Shown here in pieces: positions 25,661-34,768 of a stretch of DNA of 64,000 bases. The stretch lies in contig NZ_MSXV01000032.1 in NCBI RefSeq assembly GCF_001945395.1, positions 48,085 through 112,084 on the forward strand, given 5' to 3'. The position numbers and the translations under genes were made by a program. Each line of letters starts with the position of its first letter. Position 1 is the stretch's first letter. This DNA is from Pseudomonas sp. PA15(2017) (GTDB lineage: Bacteria > Pseudomonadota > Gammaproteobacteria > Pseudomonadales > Pseudomonadaceae). The notes beneath the pieces were generated by a model that did not search any database, was not told the DNA's origin, and worked only from the letters and a program-made list of their open reading frames with translations.

Positions 25661-28069
25661 TTACAGCTTCTCCTCAGGCAGCGCCCAGGCCGTCACCGAA
25701 TCGCCGATCTTGGTGCCGAACGAACCGTGCCCGCCGGCCATCTGCACCACGTACTGCCTGCCGGTCTTCTCCGACACGTAGGTCATCGGCGTGGCCTGGC
25801 CGCCCGCCGGCAAGCGACCTTTCCACAACTCTTTGCCGGTCTTCAGATCATAGGCGCGCAGGTAGTAGTCCAGCGTGCCGCTCATGAAGGCCACCCCACC
25901 AGCGGTAACGATCGGCCCGCCAAGTGCTGGCGTACCGACCGGAAACGGCAGGCCCAGCGGCGCGCTGTCACGGCTGGTGCCGTTCTTGTGCATCCATACC
26001 TTTTTCATGGTGCGCAGATCGACGGCCGTCACATAGCCCCAGGGCGGTGACTGGCATGGCAAACCGAGCACCGACAGGAACGGTTCCAGGCGCACCATGT
26101 AAGGCGCTCCCAGATTGGGCTGCAAGCCGGTTTCACCGCCACCGCGACGCTCCTCGGACTCGACCTCGGTGCGCTTGACCATCTGCGAGATGAACGCCAG
26201 ATAGTTCGGCGCGCCGAATAGCAACTGGCGGTTCGGATCCACCGCCACTGAAGGCCAGTTGAACACGCCGACGTTACCTGGATAGATCAATGAGCCTTGT
26301 TGCGACGGCGGGGTGAAATCGCCCTCGTAGCGCAGCTTGCGAAACTGGATGCGGCAGAGCATCTGGTCGATCGGCGTACCGCCCCACATATCGCGCTCAC
26401 GCAGCGGCTCCTGGGGCGCGTAGCTCAGCGCCGAAGTTGGCTGAGTGGCTGCAGTGGTGTCGCCGTAGTCGGTGCCTTGCGGCACCGGCATTTCGTTGAC
26501 CGGCACGATGGGCTCGCCGGTACGCCGGTCGAGCACGTACAGATCACCCCGTTTGGTCGCCTGGATGATGGCCGGCACCTTGCCCTGCGCGCCGTCGATA
26601 TCCACCAGGGTCGGCTGCGATGGCAGATCGCGGTCCCAGAGATCGTGGTGCACGGTCTGAAACTCCCAGCGCACCTTGCCGGTCGCCAGATCCAGCGCAA
26701 CCAGGGTGGCCGTGAAGCGTTCGGCCAGTTCGCCACGAGGGATGGACCACTGATCGGGGGTCTGGTTGCCCATCGGCAAATACACCAGCCCCAACGCCTC
26801 GTCGGCGGTGGGAATCGTCCAGACGTTGGGCGTGCTGCGTACATAGGTCTTGCCTGGCGCCAAAGGCTCGGTGGCGTCCGGGCTGCCCGGATCGAAATTC
26901 CACACCAGCTCGCCGGTCTTCGCGTCATAAGCGCGAATCACGCCGCCGGGAGAATCCACCGAACCGTTATCGGTTATCGACCCGCCCTGGATCACCAGCT
27001 TGCTGGTCACAACAGGCGGCGAGGTCGGCAGAAAGACGCCCAGTGCGCCCTCACCCAGCCCGGCCTTGAGATCCACCGTGCCGGCATCGCCGAAGTCTTC
27101 GCACGGCTGACCGTCCTCGACATTCAGCGCCATCAGGGTGCCGTCGTTGGTCGGCAGGAACAGGCGCTTTTCACAGCGGGCGGCGGGCTGATCGGGTTGT
27201 TCTGCCGCATTGGCGACAGCCGCGGCAGCGGCACCATCGTGATAGGCCAGACCACGGCAGGTCATATGCTGGTAGTACTCGGCATCGCGATTGATGCTCG
27301 GATCGAACCGCCAGCGCTCCTCGCCCGTGTCCGCATCCAGCGCGATCGCCACGCTGTGGGGCGTACAGATGAACAGCGTATTACCGACCTTCAGCGGAGT
27401 GACCTGATTGGTCAGCTCATGAGGATCGCCCTCACCCGGCAGATCCCCGGTATGAAACTCCCAGACCTTCTCCAGCTTGCCGGCATTCTCGGGGGTGACC
27501 AGATCAGCGCTCGAGTAACGATCGCTCTGCTTGGAGCCCCCATAGGCCGGCCACTCGCTCGACGAGCGCTGCACAACACCACCAGCCGCCTCGCCCTGCA
27601 TCTGCGCGTCGCTGAATTCGCCATCGATGGAATGGTAATCCTGGGTCAGCGAATAACCGGCCATCGCCGCACCGGCCAAAAGCCCCACGCCCAGAACCCC
27701 GGTCGCGCCGTCACGCCAGACACCGTTGCGGCCGACGTGCCGATTGACGAAAGGCAGGAACAGCCAGAGGCCAAGGATGCACCACAGATCGATCCGCGGC
27801 GCCAGTTGCCACCAGTCGAAGCGGACTTCGTAGAGGGTCCAGGTGAGGGTGCCTAGAAGGAGGAGGCCGTAGATACCAACAGCCATTCGCCGCTGTGCAA
27901 ACAGCAGGCCCGCCACGATAATCAGGCCGATGCCGGCCACGAGGTAGTACCACGACCCGCCCAGTGTCGCGAGATACCCGCCCCCGCCGGCAATCACCAG
28001 CCCAAATAGTAGCACCACCAGTGCAGTCAGATTAATAAGTAGGGGCCGACGGCCGTCTTCCATAGTCAT
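25661..28069 (-). CDS. gcd: Membrane-bound PQQ-dependent glucose dehydrogenase
   Basis: 802 residues. Five predicted N-terminal membrane segments (about 1-140) anchor a periplasmic eight-bladed quinoprotein domain with typical W-motif blocks (DADTGEERWRFDPS, KTGELVWNFDPG, TGKVRWEFQTVHHDLWDRDL) and CRGLAYHDGA. It oxidises glucose to gluconolactone in the periplasm and passes electrons to ubiquinone. ATG 28069 is chosen because GGAGAG lies 7 bases upstream; 28093 would add eight residues. It is flanked by repeats R3 and R4 and sits where other pseudomonads do not have it, between prfC and the pilin locus. PQQ synthesis genes are not in the window. Confidence 0.93.
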   Translation of the reverse strand: MTMEDGRRPLLINLTALVVLLFGLVIAGGGGYLATLGGSWYYLVAGIGLIIVAGLLFAQRRMAVGIYGLLLLGTLTWTLYEVRFDWWQLAPRIDLWCILGLWLFLPFVNRHVGRNGVWRDGATGVLGVGLLAGAAMAGYSLTQDYHSIDGEFSDAQMQGEAAGGVVQRSSSEWPAYGGSKQSDRYSSADLVTPENAGKLEKVWEFHTGDLPGEGDPHELTNQVTPLKVGNTLFICTPHSVAIALDADTGEERWRFDPSINRDAEYYQHMTCRGLAYHDGAAAAAVANAAEQPDQPAARCEKRLFLPTNDGTLMALNVEDGQPCEDFGDAGTVDLKAGLGEGALGVFLPTSPPVVTSKLVIQGGSITDNGSVDSPGGVIRAYDAKTGELVWNFDPGSPDATEPLAPGKTYVRSTPNVWTIPTADEALGLVYLPMGNQTPDQWSIPRGELAERFTATLVALDLATGKVRWEFQTVHHDLWDRDLPSQPTLVDIDGAQGKVPAIIQATKRGDLYVLDRRTGEPIVPVNEMPVPQGTDYGDTTAATQPTSALSYAPQEPLRERDMWGGTPIDQMLCRIQFRKLRYEGDFTPPSQQGSLIYPGNVGVFNWPSVAVDPNRQLLFGAPNYLAFISQMVKRTEVESEERRGGGETGLQPNLGAPYMVRLEPFLSVLGLPCQSPPWGYVTAVDLRTMKKVWMHKNGTSRDSAPLGLPFPVGTPALGGPIVTAGGVAFMSGTLDYYLRAYDLKTGKELWKGRLPAGGQATPMTYVSEKTGRQYVVQMAGGHGSFGTKIGDSVTAWALPEEKL

Positions 28070-28317
28070 GCGGGAACTCTCCACCCAGTTCATTACAGCC
28101 AGCTAAAGCGAAGCCTTTTGAAACATCTATTCAGCAATAGCCAGTGGAAAGGGGGAGGTTTTTTTGGTTCAGTTTTTTTCTGGCGTGGTTTGGCGAAGCT
28201 TAGCTGCTGCAGTTGCTATGGCAGACTCGAGGTATTTGATGAACCCACAATTCATCTGAATGAGCAGCCATATCGTGTGTAGCAAAAACCGCAAGGCGTA
28301 GTCCGTCGCCATGACGG

Positions 28318-28465
28318 AAGCACCGAGAAATCCAGACAGTAAAACGCCCCGCGCGAGGCGGGGCGTTCAGTTAAAGCTCACGATACAGCAGGTTCGCGGC
28401 AAACGAGGGATTACGACTTCATCTGATCCGTCTGCGAATCAAATTCAATCCGCAGTACCGCGATA
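28318..28465. repeat. Terminator-bearing repeat R4, between gcd and pilA
   Basis: Hairpin at 28343-28366 (AACGCCCCGC, GCGA, GGCGGGGCGTT) followed by CAGTTAAAGCTCACGATACA and TTCGCGGCAAACGAGGGATTACG. It lies just beyond the pilA stop and can terminate the pilin gene. The stretch 28094-28317 upstream of gcd otherwise shows no gene. Confidence 0.65.
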
Positions 28466-28499
28466 CGGATTATGGGTACCTGCCATACGTCACAAACAA

Positions 28500-28973
28500 T
28501 TAGATTTTTGCGCAGTTGCTAGGGCGAACCTTGTCATCAAGGTCGCTGGTGCAGGTCCAAGCACCGGTGGCCGGCGCATAAGTGAAGAGTACTTTCTTGC
28601 CACTAATCAGCGAATTAACATTAGTGGTCTTGAAAGTGGCTTCAAGTTGGCAGTTTGTGCTGTTAACGGTTGAAGCAACAACGGTGTTGACATACTGGCC
28701 AGTGAGCGTCAGACCATTCAGCGCACCAGCAGGCGTGGCGTTAGCGCCGGTACCGCTAGCAGCTGCAGTACTACAGGAGCTGATTCCAGAGTTGCTTATC
28801 CCCTCAACCACCGGCGTTTTGAGCCCACCCAAGAGTGTCACAGCTTCAGCGGCTTGGGAGCGAGCGGTATAGTTCTGATATTGCGGGATAGCGATAGCAG
28901 CCAAGATGCCGATGATCGCAACAACGATCATCAGTTCGATCAGCGTAAAGCCTTTTTGCATTTGAGCTTTCAT
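28500..28973 (-). CDS. pilA: Type IV major pilin
   Basis: 157 residues with a prepilin leader MKAQMQKG cut before Phe9, then the conserved hydrophobic helix [20 protein letters not shown] with Glu at mature position 5. Four cysteines (67, 108, 141, 154) allow two disulfides; the C-terminal pair forms a 12-residue D-loop. It is processed by PilD and assembled by PilB/PilC, encoded divergently next door. A -24/-12 promoter and an upstream palindrome indicate PilR/sigma-54 control. The gene has lower GC than its neighbours, as is common for pilins. Confidence 0.95.
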   Translation of the reverse strand: MKAQMQKGFTLIELMIVVAIIGILAAIAIPQYQNYTARSQAAEAVTLLGGLKTPVVEGISNSGISSCSTAAASGTGANATPAGALNGLTLTGQYVNTVVASTVNSTNCQLEATFKTTNVNSLISGKKVLFTYAPATGAWTCTSDLDDKVRPSNCAKI

Positions 28974-29021
28974 GGGACTCTCCAGTAGTTAAGTTCAGGC
29001 AGACAAGCCTGTCCATCACCA

Positions 29022-29037
29022 AGCAGAAGCCGTGCCA
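29022..29037 (-). promoter_or_regulatory. Sigma-54 promoter of pilA
   Basis: On the minus strand TGGCACGGCTTCTGCT has GG and GC spaced by exactly 10 bases, matching the -24/-12 pattern of RpoN promoters. It lies about 50 bp before the pilA start, and the response regulator PilR that activates such promoters is encoded at 60411. Confidence 0.75.
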
Positions 29038-29142
29038 AATACAGAATTCCTGCCTTCTACCTCACTTACTGCCAACATCCTCACAGAATCACCGGGCACC
29101 TCCTAAAGCACGCCCTCAGCCGAACACATTGATGCGCACCTT

Positions 29143-29159
29143 GTGACATTTTTTGTCAC
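29143..29159. promoter_or_regulatory. Palindrome upstream of pilA, possible PilR site
   Basis: GTGACA, five T and TGTCAC form a 6-bp inverted repeat about 110 bp upstream of the sigma-54 promoter, a typical enhancer distance. It contains T-runs followed by TGTC, resembling the published PilR recognition element. It also lies about 75 bp before pilB and could affect that gene. Confidence 0.5.
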
Positions 29160-29231
29160 CTCGTTACTCGCAATTTGGCAGCTACAAACATCTACGCTAT
29201 AACGCCCCCATCTATTGATGCTGAGGTGCCC

Positions 29232-30932
29232 ATGAGCGAAAACATTCCCCTTTCCGGCCTGGCCAAGCAGGTGGTGCTGGCCGAGCTGCTGGATGAAAAG
29301 GCCGCTCAACAGGCTCAGGTGCAAGCCAAGCGCAACAAACTTTCCTTAGTGCATTACCTAGCACAGAACAAACTGGTTAAGAGCCGCGCCCTAGCAGAGC
29401 TGACCGCGGATCAGTTCGGCATTGCCTATTTCGATCTGAGCGCCTTGGACAAGGAAAGCCAGCCGAAAGACCTGGTCAGCGAAAAGCTTGTGCGTCAGCA
29501 CCGCGCGCTGCCGCTGTGGCGCCGAGGTAACAAGCTGTTCGTGGGGATTTCAGACCCCTCTAACCACCAAGTGGTCACTGATATTCAGTTCAGCACCGGC
29601 CTTTCTACCGAAGCGCTTCTGGTCGAGGACGACAAGCTTGGCGACGCCATCGAGAAGTTTTTCGATACCGGGCATACCGGACTAGAGGACATGGGCGATG
29701 TAGACCTGGACGGCCTGGAAACCGAAAGCGTCGACGACGACAAGAAGCCGGACGGCGGTCAGGATGCCGATGACGCCCCGGTGGTGCGCTTCGTTAACAA
29801 GATGCTGCTCGACGCCATTAAGGGCGGCTCCTCGGATTTGCACTTCGAACCCTATGAGCGAGCATACCGCGTACGTTTCCGTACCGATGGCATCCTGCAC
29901 GAGACGGCGCGTCCGCCCATCCAGCTAGCACCTCGCATTTCCGCGCGTTTGAAGGTCATGGCCGGCCTGGATATCTCCGAGCGGCGCAAGCCGCAGGACG
30001 GCCGCATCAAAATGAAGATTTCCAAGAGCAAATCCATCGATTTCCGCGTCAACACCCTGCCAACGCTGTGGGGCGAAAAGATCGTGATGCGTATCCTCGA
30101 TTCTTCCAGTGCGCAAATGGGTATCGACGCCCTGGGTTATGAGGAAGATCAGAAGGAGTTGTACCTCAACGCCCTCAAGCAGCCTCAGGGGATGATCTTG
30201 GTAACCGGCCCGACGGGCTCGGGCAAGACGGTATCTCTTTATACCGGCCTTAATATCCTTAATACGCCCGACGTAAATATTTCCACGGCCGAAGACCCGG
30301 TGGAAATCAACCTGGAAGGCATCAACCAGGTCAACGTCAATCCCAAGCAGGGCATGGACTTTACCCAGGCGCTACGGGCGTTTCTGCGTCAGGATCCGGA
30401 CATCATCATGGTCGGTGAGATTCGCGACCTGGATACTGCGTCCATTGCCATCAAGGCCGCGCAGACCGGCCATATGGTGATGTCGACCCTGCACACCAAT
30501 AGCGCCGCGGAGACCCTGACCCGCTTGCGTAATATGGGCGTACCGTCCTTCAACATCGCCACCTCGGTGAACCTGATCATTGCCCAGCGCCTGGCGCGCA
30601 AGCTGTGTTCGTCCTGCAAAAAGGAAGTCGATATCCCGCGCGAAGCATTGCTAGAGGAAGGCTTCCCGGAAGACAAGATCGGCAGCTTCAAGATCTACGG
30701 CCCGGTTGGCTGTGAAAATTGCAAGAACGGTTACAAAGGCCGTGTCGGTATTTATGAAGTGGTTAAAAACACGCCGAGCCTGCAGCGGATTATCATGGAG
30801 GAAGGCAATTCCATCGATATTGCCGCGCAAATGCGCAAAGACGGCTTTAACGACCTGCGCACCTCGGCCCTTGTGAAGGCCATGCAAGGCGTGACCAGCC
30901 TTGAGGAAGTCAACCGCGTGACCAAGGATTAA
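29232..30932 (+). CDS. pilB: Type IV pilus assembly ATPase
   Basis: 566 residues, same length as P. aeruginosa PilB. The Walker A motif GPTGSGKT is at about 326-333, followed by the Asp box and the Walker B region DPDIIMVGEIRD. A tetracysteine zinc site (CSSC, CENC) lies near the C-terminus. The hexameric ATPase powers pilus extension at the inner membrane. ATG 29232 (MSENIPLSGL) has GAGG upstream and matches the family N-terminus; 29175 would add 19 residues. First gene of pilBCD, divergent from pilA. Confidence 0.96.
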   Translation: MSENIPLSGLAKQVVLAELLDEKAAQQAQVQAKRNKLSLVHYLAQNKLVKSRALAELTADQFGIAYFDLSALDKESQPKDLVSEKLVRQHRALPLWRRGNKLFVGISDPSNHQVVTDIQFSTGLSTEALLVEDDKLGDAIEKFFDTGHTGLEDMGDVDLDGLETESVDDDKKPDGGQDADDAPVVRFVNKMLLDAIKGGSSDLHFEPYERAYRVRFRTDGILHETARPPIQLAPRISARLKVMAGLDISERRKPQDGRIKMKISKSKSIDFRVNTLPTLWGEKIVMRILDSSSAQMGIDALGYEEDQKELYLNALKQPQGMILVTGPTGSGKTVSLYTGLNILNTPDVNISTAEDPVEINLEGINQVNVNPKQGMDFTQALRAFLRQDPDIIMVGEIRDLDTASIAIKAAQTGHMVMSTLHTNSAAETLTRLRNMGVPSFNIATSVNLIIAQRLARKLCSSCKKEVDIPREALLEEGFPEDKIGSFKIYGPVGCENCKNGYKGRVGIYEVVKNTPSLQRIIMEEGNSIDIAAQMRKDGFNDLRTSALVKAMQGVTSLEEVNRVTKD

Positions 30933-30934
30933 CC

Positions 30935-32158
30935 ATGGCAGCAGCAGCAAAAGCGCCCAAGACCAGCACCTTCGTGTGGGAAGGCAAGGATCGCAAGGGC
31001 AGCATCGTCAAAGGCGAGCTCAACGGCCAGAATCCAGCGCTGGTCAAGGCGCATTTGCGCAAGCAAGGCATCAACCCGACCAAGGTGCGCAAGAAGGGCA
31101 TGAGCCTGAGCGGCACAGGTAAGAAGATCAAGCCGCTGGATATCGCTCTGTTCGCTCGCCAGATGGCTACCATGATGAAGGCCGGCGTGCCGCTGCTGCA
31201 GTCGTTCGACATCATTGCCGACGGTGTGGAAAAGCCCGCTATGCGCAAGCTGGTAGACGAGCTCAAGCAGCATGTGGCGGCAGGTAACAGCTTTGCTGCC
31301 GCGCTGCGTACCAAACCCCAGTATTTCGACGATTTGTTCTGCAACCTGGTTGACGCCGGCGAGCAATCCGGTGCACTGGAGAACCTGCTTGACCGGGTCG
31401 CCACTTATAAAGAGAAAACGGAAGCACTCAAGGCCAAGATCAAGAAAGCCATGAACTACCCGATTGCCGTCATCGCGGTGGCGGTCATCGTGTCGTGCAT
31501 CTTGCTTATCAAGGTAGTGCCGCAGTTCAAGGAGGTTTTTGCTAACTTTGGTGCCGAACTACCGGCCTTTACGCTGTTTGTTATTGGCATATCCGAAGGT
31601 CTGCAGGAATGGTGGTTTATTTTCCTCATTGCAATGGTAGGCGCGGGCTACGCTTTCACGCAGGCTCAAAAACGTTCGGAGAAATTCCGAGATACGCTGG
31701 ATCGCACCATCCTCAAGACCCCTATCGTTGGCAACATCGTTTACAAGGCTGCCGTTGCCCGTTATGCGCGCACACTATCAACGACCTTCGCCGCGGGCGT
31801 GCCGCTGGTCGAGGCACTGGACTCGGTTGCTGGCGCGACCGGCAACGTGGTGTTCCGCAATGCCGTGGCCAAGGTCAAGCAGGATGTCACCAGCGGCATG
31901 CAATTGAACTTTTCCATGCGCTCGACCAATGCCTTCCCAGCCATGGCCGTTCAAATGACCGCGATTGGTGAGGAGTCCGGTGCGCTGGACTCCATGCTCG
32001 ATAAGGTGGCCAGCTATTACGAGGCCGAAGTGGATAACGCCGTAGACGGCCTGACGGCGCTAATGGAGCCGCTGATCATGTCCGTACTGGGTGTATTGGT
32101 CGGTGGCCTGATCATCGCCATGTACCTGCCAATCTTCCAACTGGGCTCCGTCGTCTAA
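30935..32158 (+). CDS. pilC: Type IV pilus inner-membrane platform protein
   Basis: 407 residues with two copies of the T2SS-F domain (FARQMATMMKAGVPLLQSFD and YARTLSTTFAAGVPLVEALD) and three membrane segments. It couples PilB to pilin assembly. It lies 2 bp after pilB and 3 bp before pilD, in one operon. Confidence 0.96.
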   Translation: MAAAAKAPKTSTFVWEGKDRKGSIVKGELNGQNPALVKAHLRKQGINPTKVRKKGMSLSGTGKKIKPLDIALFARQMATMMKAGVPLLQSFDIIADGVEKPAMRKLVDELKQHVAAGNSFAAALRTKPQYFDDLFCNLVDAGEQSGALENLLDRVATYKEKTEALKAKIKKAMNYPIAVIAVAVIVSCILLIKVVPQFKEVFANFGAELPAFTLFVIGISEGLQEWWFIFLIAMVGAGYAFTQAQKRSEKFRDTLDRTILKTPIVGNIVYKAAVARYARTLSTTFAAGVPLVEALDSVAGATGNVVFRNAVAKVKQDVTSGMQLNFSMRSTNAFPAMAVQMTAIGEESGALDSMLDKVASYYEAEVDNAVDGLTALMEPLIMSVLGVLVGGLIIAMYLPIFQLGSVV

Positions 32159-32161
32159 CCC

Positions 32162-33034
32162 ATGACCGTAATCGACTTCCTGGCCGGCAATACGCCGGCC
32201 TTTGTTTTCTGCGCGCTGATCATCGGCCTGCTGGTCGGCAGCTTCCTAAACGTAGTGATCCACCGCTTGCCAAAAATGATGCTGCGCGACTGGCGAATCC
32301 AGGCCCGGGAAGTGCTGGAACTACCCCCTGAGCCTGCCGGGGAAACCTACAATCTGGTACTCCCCCACTCCAGTTGCCCGCACTGCCAGCATGAAATTCG
32401 CCCGTGGGAAAACATCCCCGTCATCAGCTACCTGTTCCTGCGCGGCAAGTGCGCCGGCTGCAAGACTAAGATCAGTCTGCGCTATCCGCTGGTCGAACTC
32501 GCCTGCGGCCTGATTTCAGCCTACGTCGCTTGGCACTTCGGCTTTGGCTGGCAAGCAGCCGGCATGCTCGTGTTGGCCTGGGGGCTGTTGGCGATGAGCC
32601 TGATCGATGCCGACCATCAGTTGCTGCCGGACGCGCTGGTATTGCCGCTGCTGTGGCTGGGTTTGATCGCCAATAATTTTGGGCTGTTCACCAGCCAGGA
32701 AGACGCCTTGTGGGGCGCCGTTGCGGGCTACCTGAGCCTCTGGTCGGTGTTCTGGCTGTTCAAGCTGGTGACCGGCAAAGAAGGCATGGGTTATGGCGAC
32801 TTCAAGCTGCTGGCAATGCTCGGCGCCTGGGGTGGCTGGCAGATTCTGCCGTTGACCATTCTGCTGTCTTCGGTGGTCGGCGCCGTGCTCGGGGTGATCA
32901 TGCTGCGCCTGCGTGATGCCAGCACCAGCACGCCGATTCCCTTTGGCCCTTACCTGGCCATTGCAGGCTTTATTGCGCTGCTCTGGGGCAAGCAGATTAC
33001 CGAGGGTTACTTGCAATTCGCCGGTTTCAACTAA
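32162..33034 (+). CDS. pilD: Prepilin peptidase / N-methyltransferase
   Basis: 290 residues. The cytoplasmic zinc-binding loop carries two CXXC pairs (CPHC, CAGC) and the catalytic aspartates are in IDADHQLLPD and GMGYGDFKLLA. Multiple membrane segments. It cleaves leaders of type IV pilins and type II secretion pseudopilins and methylates the new N-terminus. Substrates in this window are PilA and the FimT/FimU-like minor pilins. Confidence 0.96.
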   Translation: MTVIDFLAGNTPAFVFCALIIGLLVGSFLNVVIHRLPKMMLRDWRIQAREVLELPPEPAGETYNLVLPHSSCPHCQHEIRPWENIPVISYLFLRGKCAGCKTKISLRYPLVELACGLISAYVAWHFGFGWQAAGMLVLAWGLLAMSLIDADHQLLPDALVLPLLWLGLIANNFGLFTSQEDALWGAVAGYLSLWSVFWLFKLVTGKEGMGYGDFKLLAMLGAWGGWQILPLTILLSSVVGAVLGVIMLRLRDASTSTPIPFGPYLAIAGFIALLWGKQITEGYLQFAGFN

Positions 33035-33150
33035 GGCGTCCCAACTGCCCCGGGTATCGCTTCGTTCAACCCAGGCTACCACCGACTGATTCGCCACACT
33101 CTCTTGGCTCCTTTACAATCCGCCCCTGATTTTCTGAGGGGCAACTGACC

Positions 33151-33759
33151 ATGAAACCCTGGACGCTCGGGCTTACCGGCGGTATCGGCAGTGGCAAAAG
33201 TGCCGTTGCCGCGCAATTTGCCGCGCTGGGCGTCGATTTGATCGACTCGGACCAGGCCGCTCGCTGGGTCGTCGAGCCGGACCGCCCTGCCCTGGCGGCC
33301 ATTGCCGAGCACTTTGGCAACCAGGTGCTGCAAGCAGACGGGCAATTGAACCGCTCGGCGCTGCGCGAGCTGATATTTCAATCACCCGCCGAGCGCAGTT
33401 GGCTGGAAAGATTGCTGCATCCAATGATCGCCGCAGAAACCGCACAGTTCCTGGCCAACGCCAAGTCACCCTACGCCATCACGGTCTCGCCCCTGCTGAT
33501 CGAATCCGGCCAGTACAAACTGGCGCAGCGCGTTCTGGTGGTCGATGTGCCCGAGCGGTTGCAGATCGAGCGCACCATGCAGCGTGATCGGTTGTCTGCC
33601 GAACAGGTGCAAGCCATCATGGCGGCCCAGGCTACCCGCCAGACACGCCTGAGCCATGCCGATGACATACTGGTCAACGACCGCGACCTGGCCTGGGTCG
33701 AACAGGAGGTCGAACGCCTGCACGCCTTTTACCTGACCTTGAAAGGAGGCCAACCATGA
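33151..33759 (+). CDS. coaE: Dephospho-CoA kinase
   Basis: 202 residues with the P-loop GGIGSGKS at the N-terminus and the DSDQAAR and [13 protein letters not shown] stretches typical of CoaE. It phosphorylates the 3' hydroxyl of dephospho-CoA, the last step of coenzyme A synthesis. The stop overlaps the yacG start by 4 bp. The upstream gap contains a partial repeat CCGGGTATCGCTTCGTTCAA (33051-33070). Confidence 0.95.
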   Translation: MKPWTLGLTGGIGSGKSAVAAQFAALGVDLIDSDQAARWVVEPDRPALAAIAEHFGNQVLQADGQLNRSALRELIFQSPAERSWLERLLHPMIAAETAQFLANAKSPYAITVSPLLIESGQYKLAQRVLVVDVPERLQIERTMQRDRLSAEQVQAIMAAQATRQTRLSHADDILVNDRDLAWVEQEVERLHAFYLTLKGGQP

Positions 33760-33956
33760 CCACACCTACTCTCGTCGCCTGCCCCACCTGCGCTGCCCCC
33801 GTGGAATGGGGCCCACAGAGCCCGAGCCGGCCTTTCTGCTCCGAGCGCTGCAAGCTGATCGACCTGGGCGCCTGGGCATCGGAAGAGCACGCGATTCCCG
33901 GCAATCCGCTCGAGGACGATCTGTTCTCCGATGACCTGCCGCCCAGCCGGCACTGA
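33756..33956 (+). CDS. yacG: DNA gyrase inhibitor, zinc-binding
   Basis: 66 residues with four cysteines (9, 12, 28, 32) in the YacG pattern CPTC then CSERC. YacG binds GyrB and inhibits gyrase. Overlaps coaE by 4 bp, as in other pseudomonads; the C-terminal tail is acidic ([10 protein letters not shown]). Confidence 0.94.
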   Translation: MTTPTLVACPTCAAPVEWGPQSPSRPFCSERCKLIDLGAWASEEHAIPGNPLEDDLFSDDLPPSRH

Positions 33957-33995
33957 GCCGCCGCTCCTTGTCCAGCGTGACGGCGGAACCACACC

Positions 33996-34523
33996 TTGAG
34001 GCCTGACGCCCACCCAGCCAGCCCGCTCCAGGCACTTATCGCTGCCGTGCCGCAGCAGGGCCAAGTGCGCTGGATCGGCGTACGGCCCGAACGGCTCGCC
34101 GACATGCAGATTCTCGACGCGGTCGAGGCGCGTCGCGAAGCGGGCCTGACCGGCGATCATGCGCGCCCCGGCCCGCGCAATGCACGCCAGGTCACGCTGA
34201 TCCAGTGGGAGCACCTGGCCGTGATCAGCGCTCTGCTCGGCCGCGACGCTGAGCACGCGATAAAGCCCGAGGATCTCAGGCGCAATATCGCCATCAGCGG
34301 CATCAATCTGTTCAGCCTCAAGGGCCGACGCTTTCGCATCGGCCAGGCGGTCCTGGAGACCACCGGCTGGTGCCAGCCCTGCGCCAAGCTGGAACAGCGT
34401 CTGGGCCTTGGTACCTTTCAAGCCGTGCGCGGCCATGGCGGGATCACCGCACGGGTGATCCATAGCGGCATCATTCGCCTGAACGACAGGCTCGAGGTCG
34501 AACCGCTGGAACACTTCGAATAG
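33996..34523 (+). CDS. MOSC domain protein
   Basis: 175 residues from TTG 33996, the first possible start after an in-frame stop at 33978. It has the MOSC pattern: a central INLFSLKGRRFRIGQAVLE segment and a conserved cysteine in GWCQPCAKLE. MOSC proteins, related to the C-terminal domain of molybdenum cofactor sulfurase, handle Moco or reduce N-hydroxylated compounds. The start is uncertain, because no ATG is available and the ribosome binding site is weak. Confidence 0.8.
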   Translation: MRPDAHPASPLQALIAAVPQQGQVRWIGVRPERLADMQILDAVEARREAGLTGDHARPGPRNARQVTLIQWEHLAVISALLGRDAEHAIKPEDLRRNIAISGINLFSLKGRRFRIGQAVLETTGWCQPCAKLEQRLGLGTFQAVRGHGGITARVIHSGIIRLNDRLEVEPLEHFE

Positions 34524-34768
34524 TAATGCCGTCGCACGCTGATTGCGCAGCACGCTGTTAGAATGCATGCAACCTGTCGCCGACGAATTGAACCCAGGCG
34601 GCAGGCTTTCTGTCGATGAGTTGACGCAACGCACGCAGCCTCGATGCAGCACAACCCGATTTCCGACGCGCAGGCACCCGCCTGAGCGGATTGGCACATG
34701 AGTCGCCCGGCGCTGGAGCACCGCTCGCCCGGACTCGCCACCGATTTCCTAGCCTTGTGAGACTCACC

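Noticed and set aside
23340..28465. R1-R4 considered as integron attC sites
   Set aside because: No paired core sites of the RYYYAAC/GTTRRRY type, no integrase, and the modules are not uniformly oriented. Plain homologous repeats with terminators explain the pattern better.
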